The notes: generated by a model from the sequence alone, not told the origin. Positions 7,246 to 16,332 are shown, counted from the first letter of the stretch. The stretch: DNA of 64,000 nt from JBIYSM02 sp044759095 (GCF_044759095.2 NZ_JBIYSM020000004.1:1-64000), one strand, 5' to 3'. Program-made: numbers and translations.

Positions 7246-8421
7246 TTGCCGCGTTTCTCCCGTATTTTTCTTATTGTATTGGACAGTGTAGGGATCGGAG
7301 AACTGCCCGATGCGGCACAGTTCAACGACGAAGGAGCTCATACGCTGGGACATATCGCTGAGCGGGTAAAAGGTTTCGCTCTGCCCAACCTGCAGGCACT
7401 CGGTCTGGGCAATATCGCACCGCTCGCCAACATCGAACCGGCTGTCAACCCGAAGGCGCACTGGGGCAAAATGAAGGAAATCTCCATCGGAAAGGATACG
7501 ACCACCGGACACTGGGAAATTATGGGCCTGCATGTCTCTACGCCGTTTCGCACGTATCCGGAAGGTTTTCCGGCAGAGCTGATCGAGGAGTTCGAACGCC
7601 GCATCGGCCGGAAAGTGCTGGGGAACAAGGTTGCCTCCGGAACGGAAATTCTCGACGAGCTGGGTGAAGAACACATGCGCACCGGCTCGGTTATCGTGTA
7701 TACATCGGCGGACAGCGTATTCCAGGTGGCTGCGCATGAGGAAGTCGTACCGCTCAACGAACTGTATCGGATCTGCGAGGTGGCCCGTGAGCTGACGCTG
7801 CGCGATGAATTCGCCGTAACCCGCGTGATCGCCCGCCCGTTTGTCGGCAAGCCAGGCGAGTTCGTTCGGACGGCGAACCGGCACGACTATTCCGTGAAGC
7901 CTTTTGCTCCGACGGTCATGAACCGATTGCAGGAAGCCGGTTTAAAGACCATCGCCATCGGGAAAATCAGCGACATCTATGCGGATGAGGGGATTACCCG
8001 GTCCATTCGCACCAAAGACAACATGGACGGGGTTGACCAACTTCTCGGCACGATGAAGGAAGAGTTTAAGGGGCTAAGCTTTGTCAACCTGGTGGATTTT
8101 GATGCCAAGTACGGTCATCGCCGCGATCCTGAAGGATACGGCCGTGCTCTCATGGAGTTTGATGCACGCTTGCCGGAATTGCTTGACGCGCTTCGAGACG
8201 GCGACCTGTTGATGATAACGGCAGACCACGGCAATGATCCCGTACACCACGGGACAGATCACACGCGCGAGTACGTTCCGCTCCTGGTCACATACAAAGG
8301 ACTCCATAAGGGAACCGGCCTGGGGGTGCGCGGCACGTTTGCGGATGTGGGGGCAACCATCGCGGACAACTTTGACGTCAAGCTGCCGGATATCGGCGAG
8401 AGCTTTCTGGCCAAGTTATAA
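7246..8421 (+). CDS. deoB: phosphopentomutase
   Basis: A 391-residue metal-dependent phosphopentomutase of the alkaline phosphatase superfamily. It interconverts (deoxy)ribose 1-phosphate and 5-phosphate. The N-terminal LDSVGIGELPDA and C-terminal TADHGNDP motifs carry metal ligands, and DTTTGHWE holds the phospho-acceptor threonine. The TTG at 7246 follows TAGGAGG at normal spacing; no ATG is better placed. It is the first gene of an operon with two nucleoside phosphorylases whose sugar phosphates it consumes. Confidence 0.95.
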   Translation: MPRFSRIFLIVLDSVGIGELPDAAQFNDEGAHTLGHIAERVKGFALPNLQALGLGNIAPLANIEPAVNPKAHWGKMKEISIGKDTTTGHWEIMGLHVSTPFRTYPEGFPAELIEEFERRIGRKVLGNKVASGTEILDELGEEHMRTGSVIVYTSADSVFQVAAHEEVVPLNELYRICEVARELTLRDEFAVTRVIARPFVGKPGEFVRTANRHDYSVKPFAPTVMNRLQEAGLKTIAIGKISDIYADEGITRSIRTKDNMDGVDQLLGTMKEEFKGLSFVNLVDFDAKYGHRRDPEGYGRALMEFDARLPELLDALRDGDLLMITADHGNDPVHHGTDHTREYVPLLVTYKGLHKGTGLGVRGTFADVGATIADNFDVKLPDIGESFLAKL

Positions 8422-8441
8422 AAAGGTAGGGTGAGCTTAAC

Positions 8442-9248
8442 ATGAATATTCATGAGGCAGTCTCTTATATTGAGCCCAAATTGAAGGAAAAACCGACACT
8501 GGGGCTGGTGCTCGGCTCCGGTCTGGGAGTACTGGCGGATGATATCGAACAGCCGGTCATCATTCCGTATCAGGAGATTCCCGGATTTACCGTTTCGACT
8601 GTCGTCGGACACAAAGGACAGCTGGTGATCGGGAAGCTGGAAGGAAAACAGGTGGTGGCCATGCAAGGCCGGTTCCACTATTACGAAGGACACGGCCTCG
8701 ATGCCGTAACCTTCCCGATTCGCGTCATGAAAGCGCTTGGTGTAGATACGATTCTCGTAACCAACGCAGCCGGCGGCATCAATGAAAGCTACCGTCCGGG
8801 CGATCTGATGCTGATCCGCGACCACATCAACATGACGTTCCGCAACCCGCTGATCGGGCCGAACGACGAAACCCTGGGTGTGCGTTTTCCTGACATGTCG
8901 GAGGCGTATTCGAAGCGGTTGCGCGCTTTGGCCAAAGAGGTGGCAAGCGAACAAGGCATTCAACTGCAGGAAGGGGTCTATGTGGGATTGTTGGGTCCCA
9001 GCTACGAAACACCGGCGGAAATCCGCATGCTGCGAATCCTCGGCGGAGACGCTGTCGGCATGTCGACCGTACCGGAAGTAATCGTCGCCCGCCACATGAA
9101 CCTGAACGTTCTGGGGATCTCCTGCATCAGCAACATGGCGGCCGGCATTTTGGAACAGCCGCTCTCTCATGAAGAAGTAATGGAGACGACAGAAAAAGTG
9201 AAGACGCAGTTTCTCACGCTGATTCACGGTATCGTCGCCAAGCTGTAG
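8442..9248 (+). CDS. punA: purine nucleoside phosphorylase I
   Basis: A 268-residue trimeric-type purine nucleoside phosphorylase, cleaving inosine and guanosine with phosphate to base plus ribose 1-phosphate. Family motifs include LVLGSGLG near the start (phosphate site), GRFHYYEGH and NAAGGINESYRPGDLMLI. It lies 20 bases after deoB and 17 before pdp, so the three genes are surely co-transcribed. It corresponds to B. subtilis pupG. Confidence 0.93.
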   Translation: MNIHEAVSYIEPKLKEKPTLGLVLGSGLGVLADDIEQPVIIPYQEIPGFTVSTVVGHKGQLVIGKLEGKQVVAMQGRFHYYEGHGLDAVTFPIRVMKALGVDTILVTNAAGGINESYRPGDLMLIRDHINMTFRNPLIGPNDETLGVRFPDMSEAYSKRLRALAKEVASEQGIQLQEGVYVGLLGPSYETPAEIRMLRILGGDAVGMSTVPEVIVARHMNLNVLGISCISNMAAGILEQPLSHEEVMETTEKVKTQFLTLIHGIVAKL

Positions 9249-9265
9249 GAGGGGGGTGCAGCGCC

Positions 9266-10570
9266 ATGCGAATGGTGGATATCATTGCGAAAAAGCGGGA
9301 TGGTTATGAACTGACCACAGAAGAAATTCAGTTTTTGGTCAAAGGTTATACGGACGGCAGCATTCCGGACTATCAAATGTCCGCGTGGGCGATGGCCGTC
9401 CTGTTTCGCGGCATGTCTTCCCGGGAGACGGCTGACTTGACCATGGCCATGGCAGGTTCGGGAGAGCAGCTTGATTTAAGCTCCATCCCCGGAATCAAGG
9501 TGGATAAGCACAGTACAGGGGGAGTGGGGGACAAAACAACGCTCGTGGTTGCCCCATTGGTGGCGGCTTCCGGCATTCCTGTGGCCAAAATGTCCGGACG
9601 CGGCTTGGGTCACTCCGGCGGTACCATCGACAAGCTGGAGTCCTTTGCCGGATTCCAGGCGGAGCGAACCCGCGAGCAGTTTTTGCAGCAGGTACGCGAC
9701 ATCGGCGTGTCTGTTATCGGACAGTCCGGTAATTTGACGCCGGCGGACAAAAAGCTGTATGCGCTTCGTGACGTGACGGCCACGGTAGAAGCCGTGCCGT
9801 TGATTGCCAGCTCGATCATGTCGAAGAAGATTGCTGCGGGAGCAGACGCGATTTTGCTTGATGTGAAAGTGGGCAAAGGCGCGTTCATGAAGACGCAGGA
9901 GCAGGCGGAAGCGCTCGCCCGGACCATGGTGGAGATCGGGGGACAGGTTGGGCGGAAAACGGTGGCTGTCATCAGCGACATGAACCAGCCGCTTGGAAGG
10001 GCGATCGGAAATGCGCTGGAAGTGAAGGAAGCGATCGAGACCCTATCCGGCAACGGACCGGAGGATTTGACCGAGCTGGCGTTGACGATCGGAGCGCACA
10101 TGCTCGTATTGGGCGGGCTTGTCTCTGAGGTCTCCGAGGGACGTACCAAACTGGAAGAGATCATGCGGTCGGGGAAAGCGGTCGAAAAGCTGGCCCAGAT
10201 GGTAAAAGCCCAGGGCGGGGACGAACGGGACGTGTACGAACCAAGTCGCCTGCCAAAGGCGAAGCTGGCCTGGGAACTTACCGCCCAACAGTCAGGCTAC
10301 CTCTGTGGTATCGATGCGGAGATGGTTGGCCACGCTTCCGTCGTGCTGGGAGCCGGGCGTTTAACGAAAGAAATGCCGATCGATCTGGCAGTGGGGATCA
10401 TCCTGCACAAAAAGTCGGGCGAACCAGTCAGGGAAGGGGAGCCGTTGGCGACGATTTACGCCAACGACGAGCGCCTGCTGGAACAGGCGAAGCGAGAACT
10501 GAAGGAGGCGTTCTCCTATTCCGAAACGGCTGTGGCTCTTTGTCCGCTGATCTACAACATCATCGGGTAA
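9266..10570 (+). CDS. pdp: pyrimidine-nucleoside phosphorylase
   Basis: A 434-residue thymidine/uridine phosphorylase releasing the base and a pentose 1-phosphate. The glycosyl transferase family 3 features are intact: VDKHSTGGVGDKTTL near residue 75 and SGRGLGHSGGTIDKLE near residue 110. ATG follows a long AGGAGGGGGG site. In B. subtilis pdp belongs to the separate dra-nupC-pdp operon. Here it follows deoB and punA, so one operon handles both purine and pyrimidine nucleosides. Confidence 0.95.
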   Translation: MRMVDIIAKKRDGYELTTEEIQFLVKGYTDGSIPDYQMSAWAMAVLFRGMSSRETADLTMAMAGSGEQLDLSSIPGIKVDKHSTGGVGDKTTLVVAPLVAASGIPVAKMSGRGLGHSGGTIDKLESFAGFQAERTREQFLQQVRDIGVSVIGQSGNLTPADKKLYALRDVTATVEAVPLIASSIMSKKIAAGADAILLDVKVGKGAFMKTQEQAEALARTMVEIGGQVGRKTVAVISDMNQPLGRAIGNALEVKEAIETLSGNGPEDLTELALTIGAHMLVLGGLVSEVSEGRTKLEEIMRSGKAVEKLAQMVKAQGGDERDVYEPSRLPKAKLAWELTAQQSGYLCGIDAEMVGHASVVLGAGRLTKEMPIDLAVGIILHKKSGEPVREGEPLATIYANDERLLEQAKRELKEAFSYSETAVALCPLIYNIIG

Positions 10571-10584
10571 TACGGATGACGAAG

Positions 10585-10616
10585 AACCGGTTGACTCTCA
10601 AGTCGACCGGTTTTTC
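10585..10616 (+). terminator. terminator of deoB-punA-pdp
   Basis: AACCGGTTGAC pairs with GTCGACCGGTT (one G-U pair) and is followed by five T. Confidence 0.85.
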
Positions 10617-10795
10617 ATAAATCCGAGCGTAGCAGCTGACGGACACGGAAAACGTTGGGAGTGTCATTTTTAATTGCTTTTTCTATCCAAAATGTTTTAA
10701 TGAAATTGAAACGTGGTAGTAATAATATTTATAAAAAAATATTGATTGTTTGGATTGACTTTATAATTTTTTATAATTCTACTTGTCAAATTTCG

Positions 10796-10824
10796 TTGAC
10801 ACCGCTATCATTTCCGTATATTTT
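10796..10824 (+). promoter_or_regulatory. candidate sigma-A promoter for the Lrp/opp region
   Basis: A consensus TTGACA at 10796-10801 and TATTTT at 10819-10824 are separated by 17 bases. The leader to the regulator gene is about 115 bases and contains the palindrome at 10850. Confidence 0.55.
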
Positions 10825-10849
10825 TAATGTGACAGGCAGAATGTTAAGG

Positions 10850-10872
10850 TTTTTTGCGAATTTCGTAAAAAA
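10850..10872. promoter_or_regulatory. T6/A6 imperfect palindrome, candidate Lrp operator
   Basis: TTTTTTGCGAA then T then TTCGTAAAAAA forms a 23-bp dyad with one mismatched pair. It lies between promoter and start of an Lrp/AsnC gene; members of that family often regulate themselves from AT-rich dyads. Confidence 0.45.
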
Positions 10873-10945
10873 CTGTACAATCATTGTTAAAAATCGAAGT
10901 TTACCTGTACTATTTTCCTGTCGATAAAATAATGGAGTGGTAGGC

Positions 10946-11416
10946 TTGAGGAAAATCGACCATGTTGATAAGCAGATCCTGCAAATTCTTCAGGAAGACG
11001 GCAGAACCCCATACACCGAAATTGCTCATCAACTTGGGTTAAGCGAAGGCACCATCCGATCCCGTATCACCCGTCTGTTGCAAGATGGTGTGTTCCAATT
11101 CGTCATTCACCCCGATCCCGACAAGCTGGGCTTGCATGTGCAGGCAATCATTGGATTGACGACCAAACTGGGTTTGCAAAACAATGTCGCCGAAGAACTG
11201 AGCAAGTTTCCGGAAGTGAGGTTTGTGGGTGCATTCAGCGGAAGACACGACTTGATCATTCAGGCGTGCTTTCATAACAACGATGAATTAATCACCTTCG
11301 TCAACGAACGCCTCTCACAGATTGAAGGAATCCTGGCAGCCGATGTGTCGCTGGAATTGAAGCAATACAAAGATTCCTTCTCCTTCGTTCGCGATGACGA
11401 GGTTGCCGTACCTTGA
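10946..11416 (+). CDS. Lrp/AsnC family transcriptional regulator
   Basis: A 156-residue feast/famine regulator. The N-terminal helix-turn-helix (residues 4-55: KIDHVDKQILQILQEDGR, then the recognition helix in SEGTIRSRITRLLQDG) is followed by the RAM ligand-binding domain (about residues 65-145), which binds amino acids. The TTG at 10946 with GGAGTGG upstream gives the usual short N-terminus; a GTG at 10937 would add three residues. It lies immediately before the opp genes, so control of peptide uptake by amino-acid supply is a reasonable inference. The effector is unknown. Confidence 0.88.
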   Translation: MRKIDHVDKQILQILQEDGRTPYTEIAHQLGLSEGTIRSRITRLLQDGVFQFVIHPDPDKLGLHVQAIIGLTTKLGLQNNVAEELSKFPEVRFVGAFSGRHDLIIQACFHNNDELITFVNERLSQIEGILAADVSLELKQYKDSFSFVRDDEVAVP

Positions 11417-11465
11417 AAGGGGTTGATGCCTTCTAACTAAGTCATGTTGCTTCGCGCTTGTTCGT

Positions 11466-11480
11466 TTTTTTCAGAAAAAA
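11466..11480. promoter_or_regulatory. T6C-A-GA6 palindrome before oppA
   Basis: TTTTTTCAGAAAAAA is a 15-bp dyad between the Lrp gene and oppA, followed by two GACAAAA repeats. Its T6/A6 arms resemble the 10850 dyad, so both may bind the same regulator. Confidence 0.35.
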
Positions 11481-11518
11481 GACAAAAGACAAAAGAAAAT
11501 GTATTGGGGGTTATTGCG

Positions 11519-13165
11519 TTGAAAAAGAGCGTATTTGCATTAGTGAGTTCTGTAGCAGTACTTGGAGCAGCCCTTGCAGGTTGCGGCGGCGGACAACAAG
11601 CGGCGCCGGCACAAAACAACACTTCACAAACCCAAACGCCTGCAGCTGAGCCTGCAAAGAAAGAGCCTGCGGTTCTGAAACTGAACCTGCACTCCGAGCC
11701 GCCGACGGCTGACCCCGGTCTGGCTGAAGACTCCACTTCCGGCGCAATCGTTCGTGCTACGTTTGACGGTCTGACTCGTACCGGTGAGGACGGCAAACCG
11801 CATGAATCTGCTGCCGAAAAAGTCGAAGTTTCTTCTGACCTGCTCACCTATACCTTCAAGATTCGCGATGCGAAATGGAGCAACGGTGATCCGGTAACGG
11901 CTCACGACTTCGAATTTGCCTGGAAGCGTGTCCTCGATCCGAAGACCGCATCGAACTACGCTTACCAGCTCTACTATATTAAAAACGCAGAAAAAGCGAA
12001 CAAAGGCGAAGCCAAACTTGATGACGTTGGTGTCAAGGCACTCGACGATAAAACACTCCAAGTTACTCTTGAGAACCCGACTCCTTACTTCCTGGAGCTG
12101 ACAGCGTTCTACACCTATTACCCAGTGAACAAAAAGGTAGTAGAGGCTGATCCGAAATGGGCTTCGGAAGCGAAAACCCACGTGGGTAACGGTCCGTTCA
12201 AAATGGAGTCCTGGGAGCACAAGAGCAAGCTGGTTCTTGTGAAAAACGACAACTACTGGGATAAGGACGCGGTGAAACTGGACCGCATCGAATTCTCCAT
12301 GGTAGAAGACGAGAACACAGAGCTTTCCATGTTTGAAAATGGTGAACTCGACTGGGCCGGTGCTCCTCTCAGCGATATTCCAACTGACGCGAGAGCTACT
12401 CTAAAAGATGCCGGTAAATTGATCACTCAACCGATCGCGGGTACGTACTGGTACAAATTCAACGTGGAACAAGCGCCGTTCAACAACGTGAAGATCCGCA
12501 AGGCATTTGCATACGCGATCAACCGTCAGTCCATTATTGACAACATCACCCAAACCAACCAACAGCCGGCGATGGGTGCTGTACCTCCTTCCATGGCTCT
12601 GAAACCAGACGGCTACTTCAAGGACAACGACGTGGAAACCGCGAAGAAGCTGCTGGCAGAAGGAATGAAGGAACTGGGCATTTCCAAACTGCCGCCGATC
12701 ACGCTTTCCTACAATACTTCCGAAGGTCACAAGAAGATCGCAGAAGCGATCCAGGACCAATGGAAGAAATCTCTCGGCGTAGACGTGAAACTGGAGAACA
12801 AAGAGTGGAAAGTCTACCTCGAAGATATGCATCAAGGAAAGTTCCAAATCGGCCGTATGGGCTGGCTGGGTGACTTCAACGATCCGATCAACTTCCTGGA
12901 GCTCTACAAGGACAAAGACGGCGGAAACAACGATACCCGTTGGGAAAACGCTCAATACAAGGAACTGTTGAACAAGTCCGCGCTTGAATCCGATCCTGCG
13001 AAGCGCAAGGAGATCCTGGCTCAAGCTGAAGCAATCCTCATGGACGAAATGCCGATCGCACCGATTTACTTCTATACGCAATCCTACGTGAAGAAGGATA
13101 ACGTCAAAGGCGTGATCCTGGATGGTCTGGGCTTCGTAGACTATAAATGGGCGTATATTGAGTAA
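11519..13165 (+). CDS. oppA: oligopeptide ABC transporter, substrate-binding lipoprotein
   Basis: A 548-residue family 5 extracellular solute-binding protein. A lipoprotein signal peptide ends LGAALAGC with the lipidated cysteine at residue 22, followed by a flexible Q/A/P-rich linker. The body has the family pattern (GLTRTGEDG, YTFKIRDAKWSNGDPVTAHDF, later HVGNGPFKM). The TTG at 11519 is chosen because GGGGG lies 8 bases upstream and it yields a normal signal peptide; an upstream frame start at 11444 would not. It is the first gene of oppABCDF and binds peptides outside the membrane. Confidence 0.93.
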   Translation: MKKSVFALVSSVAVLGAALAGCGGGQQAAPAQNNTSQTQTPAAEPAKKEPAVLKLNLHSEPPTADPGLAEDSTSGAIVRATFDGLTRTGEDGKPHESAAEKVEVSSDLLTYTFKIRDAKWSNGDPVTAHDFEFAWKRVLDPKTASNYAYQLYYIKNAEKANKGEAKLDDVGVKALDDKTLQVTLENPTPYFLELTAFYTYYPVNKKVVEADPKWASEAKTHVGNGPFKMESWEHKSKLVLVKNDNYWDKDAVKLDRIEFSMVEDENTELSMFENGELDWAGAPLSDIPTDARATLKDAGKLITQPIAGTYWYKFNVEQAPFNNVKIRKAFAYAINRQSIIDNITQTNQQPAMGAVPPSMALKPDGYFKDNDVETAKKLLAEGMKELGISKLPPITLSYNTSEGHKKIAEAIQDQWKKSLGVDVKLENKEWKVYLEDMHQGKFQIGRMGWLGDFNDPINFLELYKDKDGGNNDTRWENAQYKELLNKSALESDPAKRKEILAQAEAILMDEMPIAPIYFYTQSYVKKDNVKGVILDGLGFVDYKWAYIE

Positions 13166-13217
13166 GATTTGATGAACCAATTCTTGAATGGAATAGACTG
13201 AAATTTGGGAATGGCTC

Positions 13218-13262
13218 TGCAACGTTAAGGTATATGGACGTCCATATACCTTAACTTTTGCA
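13218..13262 (+). other. long near-perfect hairpin between oppA and oppB
   Basis: Positions 13224-13255 are a perfect 32-bp palindrome whose half is GTTAAGGTATATGGAC. Pairing resumes outside it with TGCAA (13218-13222) against TTGCA (13258-13262). No run of T follows the whole structure, so it is probably an RNA processing or stability element, or an attenuator, that keeps the binding protein more abundant than the permease. An operator is the alternative. Confidence 0.65.
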
Positions 13263-13282
13263 GGATATCCAATAGACAAAAA

Positions 13283-13301
13283 GTGCGGCCAGAAGCCGCA
13301 C
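13283..13301 (+). other. second short hairpin between oppA and oppB
   Basis: GTGCGGC pairs perfectly with GCCGCAC across a 5-base loop, 20 bases after the large hairpin. An A-rich tract follows instead of T. It probably works together with the large hairpin. Confidence 0.5.
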
Positions 13302-13452
13302 ACAAAAGAAAAAGAGAGAGAAAATGCCGCAAGAGATACAAGCTGTCTGGGTTATTTAATTACACTGCCGATTTTTGTACTGTGGTTCCTCATGATCGCA
13401 GTGTAAAGGTGGGACGTGAAAGCAACCAATTTTGAACAAGGAGGTAAGAAAA

Positions 13453-14385
13453 TTGATCCGTTATCTTGGTAAGCGCATCTTGTTTATGACCATCTCGCTC
13501 TTTTTGATCGTAACGGCAACATTCTTCATCATGAAAGCTGTTCCGGGTGGCCCGTTCACTTCGGAAAAAAATGTTCCTGACGAAATTAAGGCTGCGCTGG
13601 AAGCGAAATACGGCTTGGACAAGCCGGTTCACCAGCAGTACATTGATTATCTGAAAGGGGTTATCACGTGGGATCTGGGACCTTCCTTTACGGAGAAATC
13701 CTCCACGGTTAACGACATGATCAACCGCGGCTTCCCGGTATCCGCACACCTCGGTTTGCAGGCATTGGCCATCGCCTTGTTCGGCGGTATTACACTTGGA
13801 GTAGTGGCTGCTCTGAAGCATAACAAATGGCAGGACTATTCCGCCATGGTGATTGCCGTTCTCGGATTGTCCGTACCTGGATTTATTTTGGCATCATTCT
13901 ACCAATATTTCTTTGCAATCAAGTGGGGACTCTTCCCGATTGCGAAGTGGGAGTCCTTTGAATATACAGTATTGCCGTCCTTTGCCCTGGCTGCACTGCC
14001 GCTTGCGTTTATCGCCCGTCTGACCCGTTCCAACATGCTGGAGGTTCTCAGTCAGGATTACATTAAAACGGCGAAGGCAAAAGGTCTCAGCACGTTCACA
14101 ACGACCGTGAAGCACGCGATCCGCAATGCGCTGCTCCCGGTTATCACGTATCTGGGTCCGCTTATTGCGAACATCTTGACTGGTGCATTCGTCATTGAGC
14201 GCATTTTCGGTATTCCTGGTCTGGGCCGTGAATTTGTACTTTCCATCACGAACCGTGACTATACCGTGATCATGGGTACAACGGTCTTCTACTCCATTTT
14301 CTTGGTCGTAATGATCCTGCTCGTGGACGTAGCCTACACACTCATTGACCCGCGGATTAAGTTGGCAGACACAGGAAAGGAGTAA
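13453..14385 (+). CDS. oppB: oligopeptide ABC transporter, permease
   Basis: A 310-residue inner-membrane permease. It starts with the standard cytoplasmic-TM1 sequence (MIRYLGKRILFM, then a hydrophobic stretch), and the coupling motif DYIKTAKAKGLS precedes the last segments. About six membrane segments are visible. The TTG at 13453 follows AAGGAGG at ideal spacing; the GTG/ATG-like codons further upstream are less suitable. It pairs with OppC to form the channel. Confidence 0.93.
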   Translation: MIRYLGKRILFMTISLFLIVTATFFIMKAVPGGPFTSEKNVPDEIKAALEAKYGLDKPVHQQYIDYLKGVITWDLGPSFTEKSSTVNDMINRGFPVSAHLGLQALAIALFGGITLGVVAALKHNKWQDYSAMVIAVLGLSVPGFILASFYQYFFAIKWGLFPIAKWESFEYTVLPSFALAALPLAFIARLTRSNMLEVLSQDYIKTAKAKGLSTFTTTVKHAIRNALLPVITYLGPLIANILTGAFVIERIFGIPGLGREFVLSITNRDYTVIMGTTVFYSIFLVVMILLVDVAYTLIDPRIKLADTGKE

Positions 14386-14392
14386 TGAAAAG

Positions 14393-15307
14393 ATGCAACT
14401 GACAAAAGAACATTTTGAACCGATATCGATGGACCTGCGCCAGGCGGAAGAAATCAAGCGCCCCAGCCTTTCCTTCTGGGCGGACGTATGGCGCCGTCTG
14501 AAAAACAATAAAGTCGCCATGGCTTCCATGATTTTCATCCTGGTACTGGTCGCATGTGCGATCTTTATACCGATGATTAGCTCCAATGACTATTTCACGA
14601 CAGACCTGTCGGGTAAAAACAAAAAGCCGTCTGCCGAACACTGGTTTGGAACAGACGACCTTGGCCGCGACGTTTTTGTGCGCATCTGGTACGGTGCTCG
14701 CATCTCGTTGGAAGTAGGCTTTGCCGCAGCCTTCATCGACTTGATCGTCGGTGTAATCTGGGGCGGAATCGCCGGCTTCTACGGCGGTAAAATTGACGAA
14801 ATCATGATGCGAATTGCGGATATTCTCTTCGCGATTCCGTACCTGCTTGTGGTCATCTTGTTGATGGTTGTCATGGAGCCCGGGGTCGGCACGATTATCG
14901 TCGCCTTGACCATAACGGGGTGGATTGGGATGGCGCGGATTGTCCGCGGTCAAATCATGCAGCTGAAAGCGCAGGAGTTCGTGCTTGCGGCTCGCTCCCT
15001 TGGTGCGGATAACAGCCGTCTTATCTTCAAACACCTGGTTCCAAACGCATTGGGTCCAATCATCGTTACCCTGAGCTTGACCGTACCGACAGCGATCTTT
15101 ACCGAGTCCTTCCTGTCCTTCATCGGATTGGGGGTAGCAGCACCGATCGCGTCCTGGGGCACCATGTCGGCCGAAGGTTTGCCGGCAATGAAATACTTCC
15201 CATGGCGTCTGATGTTCCCGGCTATCTTCATCTCCATCACCATGTTGGCCTTTAACTTGTTCGGTGACGGTCTGCGTGACGCCGTAGACCCACGCTTGCG
15301 GAAATAG
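14393..15307 (+). CDS. oppC: oligopeptide ABC transporter, permease
   Basis: A 304-residue permease with an N-terminal cytoplasmic extension (OppC_N domain), a first membrane segment at about residues 40-62, and the coupling motif EFVLAARSLGA near residue 195. The C-terminus NLFGDGLRDAVDPRLRK is typical of OppC/DppC. The ATG at 14393 has GGAAAGGAG upstream and lies 7 bases after oppB. Confidence 0.94.
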   Translation: MQLTKEHFEPISMDLRQAEEIKRPSLSFWADVWRRLKNNKVAMASMIFILVLVACAIFIPMISSNDYFTTDLSGKNKKPSAEHWFGTDDLGRDVFVRIWYGARISLEVGFAAAFIDLIVGVIWGGIAGFYGGKIDEIMMRIADILFAIPYLLVVILLMVVMEPGVGTIIVALTITGWIGMARIVRGQIMQLKAQEFVLAARSLGADNSRLIFKHLVPNALGPIIVTLSLTVPTAIFTESFLSFIGLGVAAPIASWGTMSAEGLPAMKYFPWRLMFPAIFISITMLAFNLFGDGLRDAVDPRLRK

Positions 15308-15321
15308 GAGGGATCATCATA

Positions 15322-16317
15322 ATGGAACGCATTCTTGAAGTCAAAGATTTACATGTCTCCTTCCACACCTATGCGGGGGAAGTAAAGGCGGTTCGCGGTG
15401 TCAACTTCCACGTTAACCGCGGGGAAGCAGTTGCAATCGTAGGAGAGTCCGGCTGCGGCAAGTCTGTTACCGCTCAGTCCCTGATGAAACTGATTCCGAT
15501 GCCTCCTGGTCAGATTAAAAAAGGGGAAATCCTCTTCAACGGCGAGAACATCGTCACGAAGTCCAATAAAGAAATGGAATCCATTCGCGGGAAAGATATC
15601 GGTATGATCTTCCAAGACCCGATGACCTCCCTGAACCCGACCATGACGATCGGCAATCAGATCATGGAAGGTCTGATCAAGCACCAAAACATGAGTAAAG
15701 CGGCTGCCCGCGAGCGCGCGATTGAACTCTTGAACATCGTAGGCATTCCGCAACCGGAAAAGCGCGTGACCCAATATCCGCACGAATTCTCCGGCGGTAT
15801 GCGTCAACGCGCCATGATCGCGATCGCGTTGGCTTGTTCTCCAAAGCTTCTGATCGCCGACGAGCCGACCACGGCGCTCGACGTGACCATTCAGGCGCAA
15901 ATTCTGGACCTGATGAAAGATCTGCAAAAGAAAATGGGCACTTCCATCATCCTGATTACTCACGATCTCGGAGTTGTAGCTGAGATGTGCGACCGCGTCA
16001 TTGTGATGTACGCCGGCAAAGTAATTGAAACGGGAACGGTGGATGACATCTTCTACAACCCGCAGCATCCCTACACCAAAGGTCTCCTGCGCTCCGTTCC
16101 GCGTCTGGACTTGAACAAAGACGAGCCATTGACCCCGATCTTCGGGACACCGCCTGACCTGCTTCGCCCGCCAGTCGGCTGCGCATTCACCGCACGCTGC
16201 GAATCGGCGATGCGTGTCTGCCAGGAGTACGATCCTGAACTGCAAGACATCAGTCGAACTCAACGCGCAGCGTGCTGGCTGCAGCACCCATTGGCGCAAA
16301 ACCGCGCAGGATCGTAA
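15322..16317 (+). CDS. oppD: oligopeptide ABC transporter, ATPase
   Basis: A 331-residue ABC ATPase. Walker A GESGCGKS is at residues 41-48, the signature FSGGMRQR at about 156-163, Walker B LLIADEPTTALD follows, and the switch histidine is in LITHDLG. The C-terminal oligopeptide-transporter extension has a cysteine cluster (CAFTARC, CQEY, ACW) of the kind that binds an iron-sulfur cluster in Dpp/Opp ATPases. It partners OppF. Confidence 0.95.
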   Translation: MERILEVKDLHVSFHTYAGEVKAVRGVNFHVNRGEAVAIVGESGCGKSVTAQSLMKLIPMPPGQIKKGEILFNGENIVTKSNKEMESIRGKDIGMIFQDPMTSLNPTMTIGNQIMEGLIKHQNMSKAAARERAIELLNIVGIPQPEKRVTQYPHEFSGGMRQRAMIAIALACSPKLLIADEPTTALDVTIQAQILDLMKDLQKKMGTSIILITHDLGVVAEMCDRVIVMYAGKVIETGTVDDIFYNPQHPYTKGLLRSVPRLDLNKDEPLTPIFGTPPDLLRPPVGCAFTARCESAMRVCQEYDPELQDISRTQRAACWLQHPLAQNRAGS

Positions 16318-16332
16318 GGAGGAGTGAACACA

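Larger units (their letters stand above)
10571..10945. other. AT-rich intergenic region before the Lrp gene
   Basis: After the pdp terminator, about 320 bases are much richer in A and T than the neighbouring genes. No convincing coding sequence is present; a 90-codon frame at 10655-10927 has no ribosome site and looks random. The region holds a good sigma-A-like promoter (10796-10824), a second -35/-10 pair (TTGTTA, 18 bases, TACTAT, about 10881-10910) and a 23-bp imperfect palindrome (10850-10872). Confidence 0.6.

Noticed and set aside
10655..10927. 90-codon frame in the AT-rich region before the Lrp gene
   Set aside because: No ribosome site, low-complexity hydrophobic product, and it covers the promoters and palindrome; typical of AT-rich noncoding DNA.
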